Of a DNA stretch of 64,000 bases, positions 48,901-60,142 are shown one piece after another. A program made the position numbers and the translations under genes. How positions within the stretch are numbered: position 1 is the stretch's first letter; every line of letters starts with the position of its first letter. Under the pieces are notes generated by a model. That model did no database searches. It had not been told where the DNA came from and was given only the letters and a program-made list of their open reading frames with translations. Where the stretch lies: contig JASJOG010000029.1 in the NCBI GenBank assembly GCA_030142905.1, positions 1,431,001-1,495,000 of the forward strand, given 5' to 3'. The DNA comes from Heliopora coerulea. Taxonomy: Eukaryota > Cnidaria > Anthozoa > Scleralcyonacea > Helioporidae.

Positions 48901-50032
48901 TCGATAATGTTTTCCTTTGCCATCTAAGAGCTCGCTTTTTTGACCGTTTAATAATAATTTTCTCAAGAATTTTTTCACTTTCGAAATAATTTCCCACGGT
49001 TTTTCCTGTGCTCCATCGAGATATGGGAGCACGCATGGCAGCCAATCAGAAGCGGCGTTGTATTACATCTATGTTATAAAGTGTTTTGGCCGGACCGTGG
49101 TTTATTTTGCACTAATTGGTCGTTCATTTGTCTCTGAAGGTGATCTGAGCCATTCTACACTCAGTACAGTTTCAGGCCATAAATTTGGGGTCGGTACCAA
49201 TACGAGATTCGTCAAAACGAACTTGTGTTGCCGATTGTACTAACTTACCAAATCTGGTTGATAAACAGCGACTCCAGTTCTGTAGCAATTGCATTATGAA
49301 GAATGCTGTTTCTGAAACAAGTATTTCCAGAAATTCTGAAGGTCCGTAGGAAAGAGAGTCAAAATTCATTCTAAACTTATACTGTAAAACTGTTAGAGAC
49401 GTGAAAGTTAATCGCGAGTGCGTCAGAAGAATGAAATAGATCTGGATACAAATTAACAAATTCCGCGCGGCTTCCAACAGAAGCATTGCAACGAAAGTAA
49501 TTTCATTCTGCTCAGATATACCTTAAATAGGCCCGGTGACTAATATTGGAATCCTAAATTTTTTTTTTTTTTTTTCGAACTATCGGCGTTTCGATTCGCT
49601 CGAGTTCGTCTTGAATCCTTTTGTCAGTTTAACACATGCGCCAATAAGTCAATCGCTACGCACAACATTGCAAGTGTAGACAGGACTTAACAATGATTGG
49701 TATATCTTTGTAAGACTTCAGGTGTTATATGTGAACAAGAAATAAGCGAGACTTACGCAATGAATCAACCACGGAATCACGTGATATTACTGCTGGAAAT
49801 TTTCCAAGTAATTCTAAATTACCATTTCAGTTGTAGGTTATTGGTATATAAATCAATAGTTTGTTTTACTTTTTTTGTATTTCCAGACTTAATTCCTCCT
49901 ACAGAAATTCCCGTGGCAAGAACGGGCACGAAAAGACAAGGTGCAGTTGCCGCAGGTTACTTCGGTGTTGGGATGGGTATCGACCATTGTGAATTCGACG
50001 AAGAAGATACCGAAGATGCGAAGTGGAAGTAA
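45904..50032 (+). CDS. Two-exon gene, Gly/Ala-rich hydrophobic region and degenerate deaminase-like C-terminus
   Basis: ATG at 45904. The first frame runs 388 codons to TAA at 47070, but CAG|GTAACA at 47048 is a good donor, and its phase fits the acceptor TTTCCAG at 49885-49886. Splicing (45904-47047 + 49887-50032) gives about 429 residues with an acidic tail ending EDTEDAKWK. Residues about 20-30 and 110-155 are Gly/Ala-rich and hydrophobic, possibly membrane-inserting. Charged helices follow. Near residue 323 is HRSCAEHSAYE, resembling motif 1 of toxin-type deaminases. About 40 residues later PRYKNY sits where these proteins usually carry a cysteine pair, so the second metal ligands look absent. 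Function unknown. The deaminase reading is inference; an inactive or repurposed domain, possibly of bacterial origin, is my best guess. Confidence 0.72.
47048..49886. other. Intron (or 3' flank) of the 45904 gene
   Basis: No exon recognised. A foldback lies at about 48113-48265 (GGCGTGTTCCATTCAGTTAT against ATAACTCAATGGAGCACGCC). Confidence 0.45.
48113..48265. mobile_element. Foldback element
   Basis: Inverted ends GGCGTGTTCCATTCAGTTAT and ATAACTCAATGGAGCACGCC; the interior carries GAGAGCACGA and TGCTCTC inverted blocks. Confidence 0.6.
49887..50032 (+). CDS. Probable terminal exon of the 45904 gene
   Basis: Opens after TTTGTATTTCCAG with two bases that complete the split codon left at 47047. 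Encodes PPTEIPVARTGTKRQGAV, then a Gly-rich stretch and an acidic tail to TAA. AATAAA near 50380 could end the transcript. Belonging to another gene cannot be excluded. Confidence 0.6.
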
Positions 50033-51859
50033 ACTGAGTAGAGAACTGGACACTATAATACACTTTCCCGTTGTTGAACATTTAGAAATAGGAACGAACT
50101 GCGATCATGTGCCTACTTGACGCTGTCACAGATAGTCATTGGAGAATGTTGGTTAAAATAGCATAAACGCTCTGAAGTATCCAAAATATTGCTACAAAAA
50201 ATTTAATCTATCAGACAGAAATTAGGTTATGCCAGCTAGTAATGTTTTACTTATAAAACAGTTTGATTTTTTCGATGTTTGATGTTGATATTTTTATCAT
50301 ATTATTGCATGTTTATCTCTTTTCTTATACCTAAACCTAGGTATTTACCTCACGTAGAATCTTACGTGCAATACACAAATAAATTGACTTGGGACGCATA
50401 AAAAGTTCAGACCATAATTGACAGTTATATTCATTTTAGATTTCTTTTACTTATCCTGATGTAAAACTTAAGAAAACTCATCAAAAAATATACAATAACA
50501 TGTTTATAGAATGAAACAGGCATTTGGGTCTGGATGTGGAATAACTCACGTCTAGACTCTAAAACCGAGAACCCACGCTCTCCTGTACTGCTGCAACATT
50601 GTCTATAATGGTGAAGTGAATGAGAAACCTAAAATTAATTTTCTAAAGAAATTGAAATGAATCAGCTGGAGCTCCGGACTAAGACGCTGAACATGTTGAA
50701 AGTGAAAGTTTTGAAATGAATTCTTACTCTGATCTGGAGAGAAAGTAAGAAAGAAGTCGCGGCAGTTACAAAATGAGGGGTTCACTAAGCATGCATGGTT
50801 GAAAAAATTGAAAACTCGTTGTCGTGAAGAGTGATACTTGATTACGTTGCAAAGCTTCAACTCAATCTCGAGTTGGTTCACAAGGCCGACGAACATCAAC
50901 AGGAATCAACAATTTCTCGTTTACTTTCAATTATGCACCAATACAGTATAAATCCACGCGAGTCCTACGTTTGATTCAAGCAGCTTTGAACCAATGTTTT
51001 CCTAAATCAAATAAGAGCTCAGTTTGATCATTGTTAGCTTTTATTCCTCAGCTTTGTTCTCACAGGACACGAGGAGACAAATTCCTCGAAATGATCCCAT
51101 GGGGACGGCCAGATACGAACACTTTGCTGTTTGTATCTGTTCGCATCAGTTCACGAGACATGAAAGAGACTTACTACTTAGTCAGATTTTTGTTTTTAAT
51201 AATATGTTAATATGAAACAAGGAAACTCATTAATGTTCTGCGGCATAAAAACTCTCACGAGTTAAGAGGTTGTGTTGCGATTTCACGCTAGCATCAACCG
51301 TGAAAGTAAAAAACCAAAAATGTAAACAAGTGAAATCACCTTTTCCTCATTTATTTTTTCAAAAATGTCAAAATGAAATAAGTCCCGTAACCGTTCTTGT
51401 TACTACTGCAATTAGGTTTCGGATCAGCGGAATTAAAACAAAACGTTGGCCAGAATTCTCAGCACAAATTAAAACTGTAATGCAGCAGTGGATATTCAAT
51501 GATCAAACGAATAAATGATCTTCAGAATTATGTAAACAAACGCACTGATTTGATTGTAACAAAATCTGCTCTTGCTTGTTGAAAAAAGAAAGTTATTTTG
51601 CAACCATTTGATGTTCTTATGTTAGAAATAACTTATAAGAGCCACAATAGCAATTAGGACTCGAATCAACGTTTGAGACGCGTTTACTCCAAGGGTTAAA
51701 TTCTTTTTATCTATGATCACCCTGATTGGTCGACGTACTAAGCAAATTTCCATCATGTGTCAAATGTTGACATTGTCAGCATTAGACGAAAGTATCGCCC
51801 ACTGCTATTCCATGCTTCCTCGGCTGGCGTACAGGAGCAAGTGACGACATTCTTTCAAT
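50033..51859. other. Intergenic between the two-exon gene and the 143-aa gene
   Basis: Contains one copy (51325-51535) of a repeat shared with 55970-56185. Nothing else recognised. Confidence 0.45.
51325..51535 (+). repeat. Dispersed repeat shared with 55970-56185
   Basis: The translated frame contains SPVTVLVTTAIRFRISGIKT and KRWPEFSAQIKTV. The same stretch, about 93% identical by eye, is on the minus strand at 55982-56167. Both end near a shared AATAAATGA. Unknown repeat, perhaps part of a LINE or hAT interior. Confidence 0.75.
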
Positions 51860-52291
51860 ATGACAGGAAACGATAAAGGCTCAGACATCGCCAAGAACAG
51901 CCACGTTGTTCTCGACAGAGATGACTGGCACACAAACTTTCCTAATTTCAAGAAAATTGGCTCCAATCAAATCCTCTTTACCGTATCAACTTCTCGCCAG
52001 TTCGGCCGTTGGGTAGGATATGTGTCCTCCATTGGCATCTCTTATTTTACCGCTAAAGGGAATAGTTTGTCAGAGATGAGTGTAGAGGTGGAAGGCGATG
52101 GTGTAGACTCAATTCTGCAAAAATTTCTCGACGAGTTCGAGCGCAACCAGAACCAAATCATTCCATCTATGATAAAGAATACCATTAAGCGAAACAACTG
52201 GTATGTTAAAGACTACAAGGATGACGCCGTACTAATGGAACGCTCTAGCGGATTTCGTGTACACATCACACTCCGAAAGACTGCACCGTAA
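51860..52291 (+). CDS. Intact single-exon gene, 143-aa orphan protein
   Basis: ATG in the context AATATGACAGG; no stop for 143 codons; TAA followed by AATAAA at 52402, a credible polyadenylation signal. The predicted protein alternates charged and hydrophobic segments with no signal peptide or membrane span: VVLDRDDWHTNFPNF, QFGRWVGYVSSIGISYFTAK, EMSVEVEGDGVD, then helical FLDEFERNQNQIIPSM, NNWYVKDYKDD and a C-terminal FRVHITLRKTAP. This looks like a small alpha/beta fold, not recognised. It lies downstream of and parallel to the 45904 gene; no link beyond proximity is shown. Confidence 0.72.
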   Translation: MTGNDKGSDIAKNSHVVLDRDDWHTNFPNFKKIGSNQILFTVSTSRQFGRWVGYVSSIGISYFTAKGNSLSEMSVEVEGDGVDSILQKFLDEFERNQNQIIPSMIKNTIKRNNWYVKDYKDDAVLMERSSGFRVHITLRKTAP

Positions 52292-52566
52292 CTATGAGAA
52301 AGAAATCAGGACAACGCAACCATCACTGTTGCAGTTTGAAATACAAACAATATTATCTGTCTGTGTTGCGCTTTCATTATTGTAATGGGTATTTCATGTA
52401 AAATAAAGATCATCATCCTTATACCTATATCATATCCATATTTTATTACCTACAGTATATCGAATCCCTCTCGTGAGGATATTTGCATTCCCAAAGCAAT
52501 TTATAAGTTGAATTATGTACATGGAATGATACCTAAATGCACAATATAAAACTGGTTCCTCTGCTC

Positions 52567-52904
52567 CAGGGGTGCGCAACCTGCAGCCCGCGGGCCACAC
52601 GAGGCCCGCGAGAGTCGTTTATGCGGCCCTCGAAGACTTGCAACTTGAAAACTAAATACTGTCTATACCAAAAATTAGCAACGGTTCTCGGTAATGAAGG
52701 TCAAAATCGAACTTTTCCAGGAACGACTTTTGCTGAACTCAGAGTTAGAGGCTTTATTAAGATTATTAGGTTAAAAACAGTATCTTTGCAATAGAAGAAT
52801 CGACCTTATAGAGCAAATGGAAGGCGAAAGCAAGGACTGGTGGCCCGCCAACTAGTCTAAGCCAGAAATTTGGCTCCGAAAACTCGACAGGTTGCGCACC
52901 TCTG
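52567..52904. mobile_element. hAT-type MITE
   Basis: Ends CAGGGGTGCGCAACCTG and CAGGTTGCGCACCTCTG, the classic Charlie/hAT style, with subterminal GCCCGCGGGCC/GGCCCGCC. The 8-bp flanks are poorly conserved (CTCTGCTC, CTCTAGTA). Non-coding. Confidence 0.8.
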
Positions 52905-52974
52905 CTCTAGTATGTGGGTGGTCAGCTGACATCAGTGACATCGAAAGTGCGATTTCGACATTGAAATTGTTTTA

Positions 52975-53510
52975 AGATAGATGAACGATCCTCAAGCTCT
53001 ATACTCAGAAAATGATTTCTGAGCCTCAGACGGGGATCGAACCCGCAACTTTCTGATGACCGGTGAGACGTTCTAACCATTGAGCTATCGAGACTCAGAT
53101 GGTTAGCTATGGTGCAGTTTCGATAGCTCAATGGTTAGAGCGTCTCACTGGTCATCATCAGGTTGCGGGTTCGATCCCTGTCTGGCGCTCAGAAATCATT
53201 TTCTGAGTATAGAGCTTGACTATCGTTCGTCTATCTTAAGATATATCCAAGTTCTCACATTTCTAAAATCATAAGCTGCCTTTATCATTATTAATATATA
53301 GTGGCTTCCGCTTAGGTCGCACATATATGTCGAACTTCCAGCTTAGCTCACTATCTGAGTCTCGGTAGCTCAATGGTTAAAGCGTCTCACCGGTCATCAG
53401 AAGGTTGCGGGTTCGATACCCGTCTGGGGCTCAGAAATCGTTTTTCTGAGTATAGAGCTTGAAGATCGTTCATCGAATTTAAAATATGTCAACGCTCTCG
53501 CATTTCTAAA
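52975..53510. mobile_element. Cluster of tRNA-headed SINE-like units (inverted and direct)
   Basis: Three tRNA-like heads: minus 53021-53096, plus 53117-53190, plus 53357-53432. All share GATAGCTCAATGGTTAGAGC/GGTAGCTCAATGGTTAAAGC (A box) and GGTTGCGGGTTCGAT (B box). Each is followed by CTCAGAAATCATTTTCTGAG and GCTTGA..ATCGTTC. Same family as 31135-31390. The multimeric, inverted layout parallels 37516-38541. Confidence 0.8.
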
Positions 53511-54091
53511 ATCATAAATTGAAATGGTTGTTGAATAGGCCGACGTCACAAGTGTATTTCGACAATAGTGAGGTAATGTCGCATCTTGCTCCTAGGAAAA
53601 AGATGATTCGTGCCAGAATGTCCATGGTTAGTCAGTTTGCACTGACAAGCAGCTGAGTATGGCACTCAACCCTTAGATGTCGCCTATATATTTAGAGAAA
53701 ACATGCATGAAGGTCAACAGCAACCCAACTGGCAACAAAGAGAGTGTTACTTCAACCAATTCATTATCACAATTTAGCATTTCATAATTACTTTTAGTCA
53801 TTATAAGGAGAGCCTTTAAACAGTCTTTTACACGCAGGAGGGCGAAGTGTTCAACCCATCTTTCATAAAGTAAATGGTTTGAACCTGGGAGAATCGTAAC
53901 ATGTTTGAGGAATCGCTTCAACCAACAGTCCATCTTTCATATTATGAAAGCCAAGATTTTGAGCAAGGGCCATTGTAGACCTACTGTAATAATCAACTAT
54001 TGTCCATCTAGTCCTTGGTAATTTGCCTCCCTCTGGTGCTTCTCGGTCATTTTTTGTCTACGTTATAGAAAGGTTGTTTTGTAGTTGCGAA
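53511..54091. other. Intergenic, nothing recognised
   Basis: Short open frames lack similarity and splice context. Confidence 0.5.
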
Positions 54092-54229
54092 CAGGCCCGC
54101 AGATGGGGGAGGGGGGCAAGAAGGACAGATTGCCCCAGGGCCTCGTACTTTGAAGAATCTCAGATTGTAAGGGCTTTATTGTAAAGTATTCCTCAAAAGG
54201 CCTTAAAGTTATGTGGTATGTAAAGTAAA

Positions 54230-55960
54230 CTGTATGTAAAGTAATTTATTTCTCCACTATGGCTTTTCAGAAATAATTACAATTAATAATTATGTGCATT
54301 ACAAATCTATATTTACATTAACATCATTAATTACTCAACCTACGTGAATTTAAACTATACATTACAATAAATAACAAGATAAAAAGTTAAAAAGTTAAAA
54401 AGTTAACTATTCATGCAACTATTCCAAAACTCGTTGTATAATTTGTTCCTTATTAAAATCTTAAAAGTTTCGATGTTAGAAATATTCTTAATATCATCCT
54501 CAAGTTCATTCCATAATTTAGTCGCCCTATATAAAAAAGAACGCTGCCCCGATGCAGTTCGATAGAGGGGAATCTGCAACTTGTTTTTACATCTTGTGTC
54601 TCGGTCATGTGTTTGCGACCTAGATACAAATCTTCTGGCAAGATATAATGGAGCTAAGTCATTCAAACACTTAAATGTCATTACAGCATCTTTGTATTTC
54701 AACATATAATCAACAGGCAACCAATCTAATTGTTTCAGTGCAGGCGTGATATGATCATACTTCCTTATACCTGTAACGATTCTAGCAGCAAAATTTTGTA
54801 CGCTCTGTAGTTTGGCTATGTTCTTCGTAGAAGTATTTGCCCACACTGAGGAACAATAATATAGTTTACTAAAAACTAAGGCATTTATAATCATTTTTAA
54901 GGTCCGATTGTCCAAAATGTGTTGGACTCGATTAATTTGACAAAGGGACTTTGTGCATTTGGAGACTACTTGGACAATATGTTCATCATAACTCAGGCTT
55001 TTGTCAAACTCCATCCCTAAATCTTTCGCTGAAGAAACGGGTCGTAGTATCTTCCCAAGGAAGGGTACTCGAAAGTCCTGAACTTGACTTAACATTTGTG
55101 GGGTACCAAATAGAACGAGTTTAGTTTTTCCAGGGTTGATGAGTAGGCTACTAGAGCAACACCATACAGCAACTCTCTTTAAATCGTCCTCAAATTGGGT
55201 TCCCCCAGCACTGATGTTTTTCAATGAAAATGACGAATACATTTTTGAATCATCGACGTACGATTCCAAAGGACAAACTGTAGGAACATTAGGAAGGTCG
55301 TTAATATAGATGTTAAATAATGCCGGGCCAAGTATGGAGCCCTGAGGCACTCCATGTGTGATCATGCGAGCTTCTGAAAGTATATGACCAAGTCGCACTG
55401 ACTTCCTTCTTTCTGAAAGATAACTCTTAAACCAAGCAACGGCCTTCCTGGATACACCCAAGGAACGCAGTTTCTCAAACAGCAGTGAATGTTCAATACT
55501 GTCAAACGCCTTTAATAGGTCCAACACTACCACCGCCGTTAACTCTTTCCTATCTATAGCCTCGAGAATCATATCTGATACAAATATATTAAGCGTTTCA
55601 GTTGAATGTAACTTCTTGTTTCCACTTTGATGGTCCGTGAGACTCTTTTCCCGAGACATGTATTCCATTAATTGGTTCAGTGCAACACGTTCACATACCT
55701 TCGAGGCCACAGGCAGTAAGGATACAGGGCGATTGTCATTCGGCGTTTCATGATCCCCTTCTTTAAGAATTGGAATTACTTCTGAATGTTTCCAAGTTGC
55801 TGGAAATACTGAAGTTAATAAGGAGCAGTTCACAATCTCAGTCAGCGCGGGAAGGATAATAGGAAGGGCGTCTTTTACAGGAGTGAAACTTTATCTATTC
55901 CAGGGGCCTTATTTGCCCCTATCAGGGGCCTTATATCAGGGGCCTGGTATAAGCTCTATA
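54230..55960 (-). mobile_element. 5'-truncated CR1/L2-like LINE, long open RT frame
   Basis: A 476-codon frame (55833-54403) with no internal stop: NRPVSLLPVASKVCER, VVVLDLLKAFDSIEHSLL, GVPQGSILGPALFNIYINDL, catalytic SYVDDSKMY (YVDD instead of the usual YADD), NPGKTKLVLFG, then the C-terminal region. The frame begins with GTG, not ATG. Upstream, NKAPGIDKVS (about 55925-55895) sits in another frame, so a frameshift near 55885 breaks it. 3' region: repeated TTTACATAC (54205-54245). Relatively young but truncated. Confidence 0.92.
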
Positions 55961-55969
55961 ATATACCAA

Positions 55970-56185
55970 ACATTCTGAAGTTCATTTATTCGTTTGATCA
56001 CTTAATATCCACTGCTGTATTACCGTTTTAATTTGTGCGGAGAATTCCGGCCAACGTTTTGTTTTAATTCCGCTGATCCGAAACCTAATTGCAGTAGTAA
56101 CAAGAACGGTTACGGGACTTATTTCATTGACATTTTTGAAATAATAAATAGGAAAAGGTGATTTCACTTGTCTACTTTTTCTCGT
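55970..56185 (-). repeat. Second copy of the 51325-51535 repeat
   Basis: Minus-strand translation repeats ISPVTVLVTTAIRFRISGIK and WPEFSAQIKTV. It abuts the 5' truncation of the LINE. Confidence 0.75.
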
Positions 56186-56431
56186 AAATTGATCTTTTAA
56201 TTTGAAATTATATAATTAAAAGGTCTAACGATATCCTTGTGTTAGCTTGGTGCTCCGTGTCATTCTTTAAACAACAGGTCAAATATTCTAAAAATTCCTT
56301 TACTTGGCCATTTACATCTTTTGATCTCGAATGAAACTCTTTTTGGCACATAGGCCATAACCTGAAGGTTGGGGGGAGGCCTTTGGATGACCACTTTGCC
56401 CCGGACTTCCTGTTACCTCTCTGCGGACCTG

Positions 56432-57930
56432 GCTACGAAATAAGTGTGAACCCGTAAATTCCTTGCGCGATGTTATCATCCGCTGGTTTCATCCTCTCGA
56501 CTCACAGACACTTCCTGCAACAGGCGAGGACCCTTGCTCCCTTTTACCAAAAATCTTGGGCTAAGAAATGACAGTCAGAGTTCTCTCGTTGAGATCACAT
56601 AGTTCGTACATAAATTGCAACATTTGAGAATTTGACCCGAAGTTCTCTGGAATTGGAAGGCAACGCGACACGATGTCAATTCGTTATTTAAATTACCTGC
56701 AATGTAAAAACAGATTTTCTCATTATTGGAAAGTGGTACGTATTTCCATGTCGTAGAGACAAGCCGCGTAAGAGTTTTCTGCATAGTATAAAACACGCAA
56801 GAGGGTAAAACTCACCCTGTCGAAACTGTGTGGGTGGCTGGACTATGGAAAGATATTACGGTAGAATCACTGAGTGAACTGTGGCTAGTTACGAGACGAA
56901 ACGGTAAGGATGTTGAACATGTTTTAATAATTCAATAAGTAATAAATATATTCTTAACTTTCAGTAAATATTCCAGTCCTTAGAGGAATACATTACATTC
57001 TAATAAACACATCGTACAAACAGGTTTTCTAGAGAAACTGGAATCTTAAGAGAGTAGACATTTGGACTGAAGTTTGATTTAAAGAGAACTTGCTGAACGC
57101 TTCTCACGAAGTGGAGAGAAATGATCCTCTTTGTACTTAAACCGTATATATAGTCGTACACTCCATAATAGCTACCTTTTAAATTACTGTTTTGAGAGCG
57201 TATAAATTCATATTATCAGCCTTGTCATTATGTTTCTAGTTCAAAACGATCTTTGCATGCGAAGCAAGTGAGCGAGGTTACTTTAGATACCCTTGAAGGG
57301 ATACTTTAATGGGCCGGCAGCCATTATGAAAATAGTCCGGCATCGCATCAAAGGGGCCTGGGTCCCCGCAACAAACGCCCAGGCAACACCCAGGGCTCCA
57401 AACCAGAGAAATTACGCAATACTAAAGTAGAATAAAGTACATTTCAATAAATCCAGTGGTACAAGATGACACACCTAAGTATTTGAGATGCCTTGTGCAA
57501 ATCTGTTCGAAATATCGGCTTCCACAAGTATCAGGTTCTCATTACGAAATATTATTGGTCCACCGCCGCAACGTTTAAAAAGTTGATTTTGAAGACAGTT
57601 GAGTTCTTACTTTTAAATAATTTTTACTTTTATTTTCCGTTCTCTTTTAGACAGTTTTTCAAGTCTGCCTCAACCCGGCAACAAAATTTTTTAAATCAAA
57701 ACCGCCAAATTTACGTTCTTGCTTTAGAGTTACCCGTTATGTAACATAAAATATGTTTATCACAGTATAATAAATATCTCTGTATATTTAAAATACTTGA
57801 AATTTCATTTCTTTGGATAAGTGTTGAACGCACTTACTAGGTAGTCATGTCTCACCATGCAAAAAAGAAATCTCATTCCTACTCGGCAATGAGACACTGA
57901 TGGCCAAATTCAAATAAAACACAAACCTAA
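56432..57930. other. Intergenic, nothing recognised
   Basis: AT-rich; no convincing exon or element boundary. Confidence 0.5.
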
Positions 57931-58223
57931 GGCTTTGGACCAAACGCTTACAGCACTTCATTTAAAGTCGTTCACCATTGCTGCATAAATGTTGAATGCG
58001 TTTGGCCACCCATGTTGAAACGTTTCACGATGTTTCATGATGGTGGAAACAAACTTGGACATATTAAAACTTTCGTTCAACAAACGTTCTACACAACCAC
58101 TAGTCCTGCCAACGATGGAACATTATGTATGTGTTGGGCAAACCCCTGACTTCAACATCTTTGAATATCGTTCGATAATGTTCAAAGGTGTTGAACAAAA
58201 TGCTGAAAGCGTTTGACCAGGGC
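57931..58223. mobile_element. MITE with GGTCAAACGCTTTCAGCA-type ends
   Basis: Left GGCTTTGGACCAAACGCTTA, right AAAGCGTTTGACCAGGGCT in inverse; TAA on both flanks. The interior repeats TGTTGAA..CGTTTGGCC motifs. Confidence 0.7.
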
Positions 58224-58983
58224 TTAATGTTAGGGAAACAGTCGAAAAACCCTACTTGCACGCAGAAGCCTCGTCAGTTTTTAAAAGCGAGGAGAAAGGA
58301 GTAAGACCACTAGCGGTGTCACTCTCACCACTGAATAAACAAAGGAATGAATGCCCCTTGGTCACCCATCTCCAGGTATTGGCGAGCCCTGGTCACTTAC
58401 ATATACAAGCAAATGATCCCTTAAATTTAAATTCTTAGAAGTAATGAACTATTGTATACGTAACTTGGCTTAACGCCAACCCCAAGCCAAAACTCTCGCG
58501 CTGAATGTAAGATACAGCTCCTTAACGTCTCTCATCGTTTGGTCAACGCCATCGACTTTTCTTGCCTCACCCGTGAGCTTACAAGGACAACGAGCGATAT
58601 TCATACCACATTCCACAACGGTCTTCAAGGATCTAACAAATCTAACGAGGCAACGTGTCTATTGTACTCATTCATTCTAACGTTTTACCACAGCTGTTTT
58701 ACGTCTCCGTACGATTGTGAACAGCGGTTAGTTCTGTGTCAAATGTCAGGACAGGTCTCACTTCATTTTACCTCGCTTTTAAAATACCCATGAAAAACCC
58801 ATGTCAGCAGAGAACAACTCTTCTTGAAAGTGGTTGAAATTCGAATTTTCGAGCATTGCTTGACGAGACCAACGGTCAAAGTAAATTACATAAAGGGAGA
58901 ACTCCCAACCGGTTCTCCAAATAGCACTGGCACAAAAAATTCATTTCGGACTTTCAGCCTGAGTTCAAGTTAGAGGTTGTTTG
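58224..58983. other. Intergenic, nothing recognised
   Basis: No exon or element recognised. Confidence 0.45.
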
Positions 58984-59526
58984 TATGGACTCGGATGATA
59001 GGGTAACCTTACCCCCGCGACAACTTTATCGACTGTTTATATGGAAATAATCATGATGTTGGGATTTACCCTGAAGTACAAAGATGGAAAATTCCATGCT
59101 CAAATCCGTGACAATGTTGTTATCTATCTTCTCGAATGTTATGGTCGTTATTTCGACAATGACTAAAATAATAGTCGCCATAACAACGCAGAGGCAAACT
59201 CAAAAGGGATATTCTTGCTGGACAGGCTGCCATAAAGCAAAATCCATTCGTGAAACTAAACTAATTTCGTATGCTTGACTTCATACATAACTCGGGTGGC
59301 CACGTCAAGTCGTTCATATGGTTGAAACCTATCTCGACCAGAAGGTTACCTTGTCTTGTAAAGAGGGTGATTCTATTACAAGGGTAACCTTTACCAACCG
59401 AGACAAGCAAAGACCTCTGCATATAAACACTTGCAGAAGAATTTAAATGATGTTGTCGTGAATGTATTTCGGCCAGGGTAGCGTGAGGGGGAGGGGGGGG
59501 GGGTGACCCTTTTACCCGAGTCCATA
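58984..59526. mobile_element. MITE with TATGGACTCGG ends
   Basis: TATGGACTCGGATGATAGGG at the left against CCCTTTTACCCGAGTCCATA at the right (inverted). An internal palindrome around AAGGTTACCTTG/AAGGGTAACCTT (59340-59392) is visible. Non-coding. Confidence 0.72.
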
Positions 59527-60142
59527 TCAACTGCTCTTGATCTCTCAGTAAGAATTACATGGCAACATTTAACGTGATCTTTCACTCGAACACAATCCCG
59601 TACATTACTGAAGTTCCCATCACTAACACCAGCAGCTACTTTAAAAAGATATTTTAGTCCAAATGCCCCTTCATCTATTTGCTTTTTAATTCTAGCCCCA
59701 AGTACTTTTCATTTGTATGTACAGGTTCACGCTGACCGACAGAACAAATGATGCAGGTCAGCTATTCAGTCATTTTAAGGAGGACACCTGGTTACCCATT
59801 GCTTGCCTGCAACAATCGCCGATCTTCCCCGACATCAGGAAATCCAGCCCAGTAAAGCCCTCCTATCGACTACAAGCTTACTGTGAAATTGCATCAATTG
59901 AACTGTGAGGGTCTTGTGCAAGTTTGACAAGGAGCCAGACTTCAACCTACAGTTGGGTTCTTCCTAACATTTCACACATTGTTATTTCAGACTCCTCCCA
60001 CATTAGGTCTATAGAATTTTCAAACGCCCAAGTTACCACACGGTAGATTGGTTTAGAGTACACAGTATTACTTCGTACGAGCACTGGACTGAGAATTCAA
60101 TACTTCCTTCATAGATACTGGAGGATTAATTCACTCTCTGTT
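59527..60142. other. 3' flank of the PRAS40-like gene
   Basis: Downstream of the minus-strand stop at 60143; presumably 3' UTR plus spacer. Nothing else recognised. Confidence 0.45.

Larger units (their letters stand above)
54092..56431. mobile_element. hAT-like element hosting a LINE
   Basis: Termini CAGGCCCGCAGA and TCTGCGGACCTG (11 of 12 complementary), with flanks GTTGCGAA (54084-54091) and GCTACGAA (56432-56439), 6 of 8 matching. G-rich and GGGGCAA subterminal blocks occur at both ends. The interior is filled by a minus-strand LINE (about 54230-55960) and a dispersed repeat (55970-56185). No transposase recognised. Confidence 0.6.
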
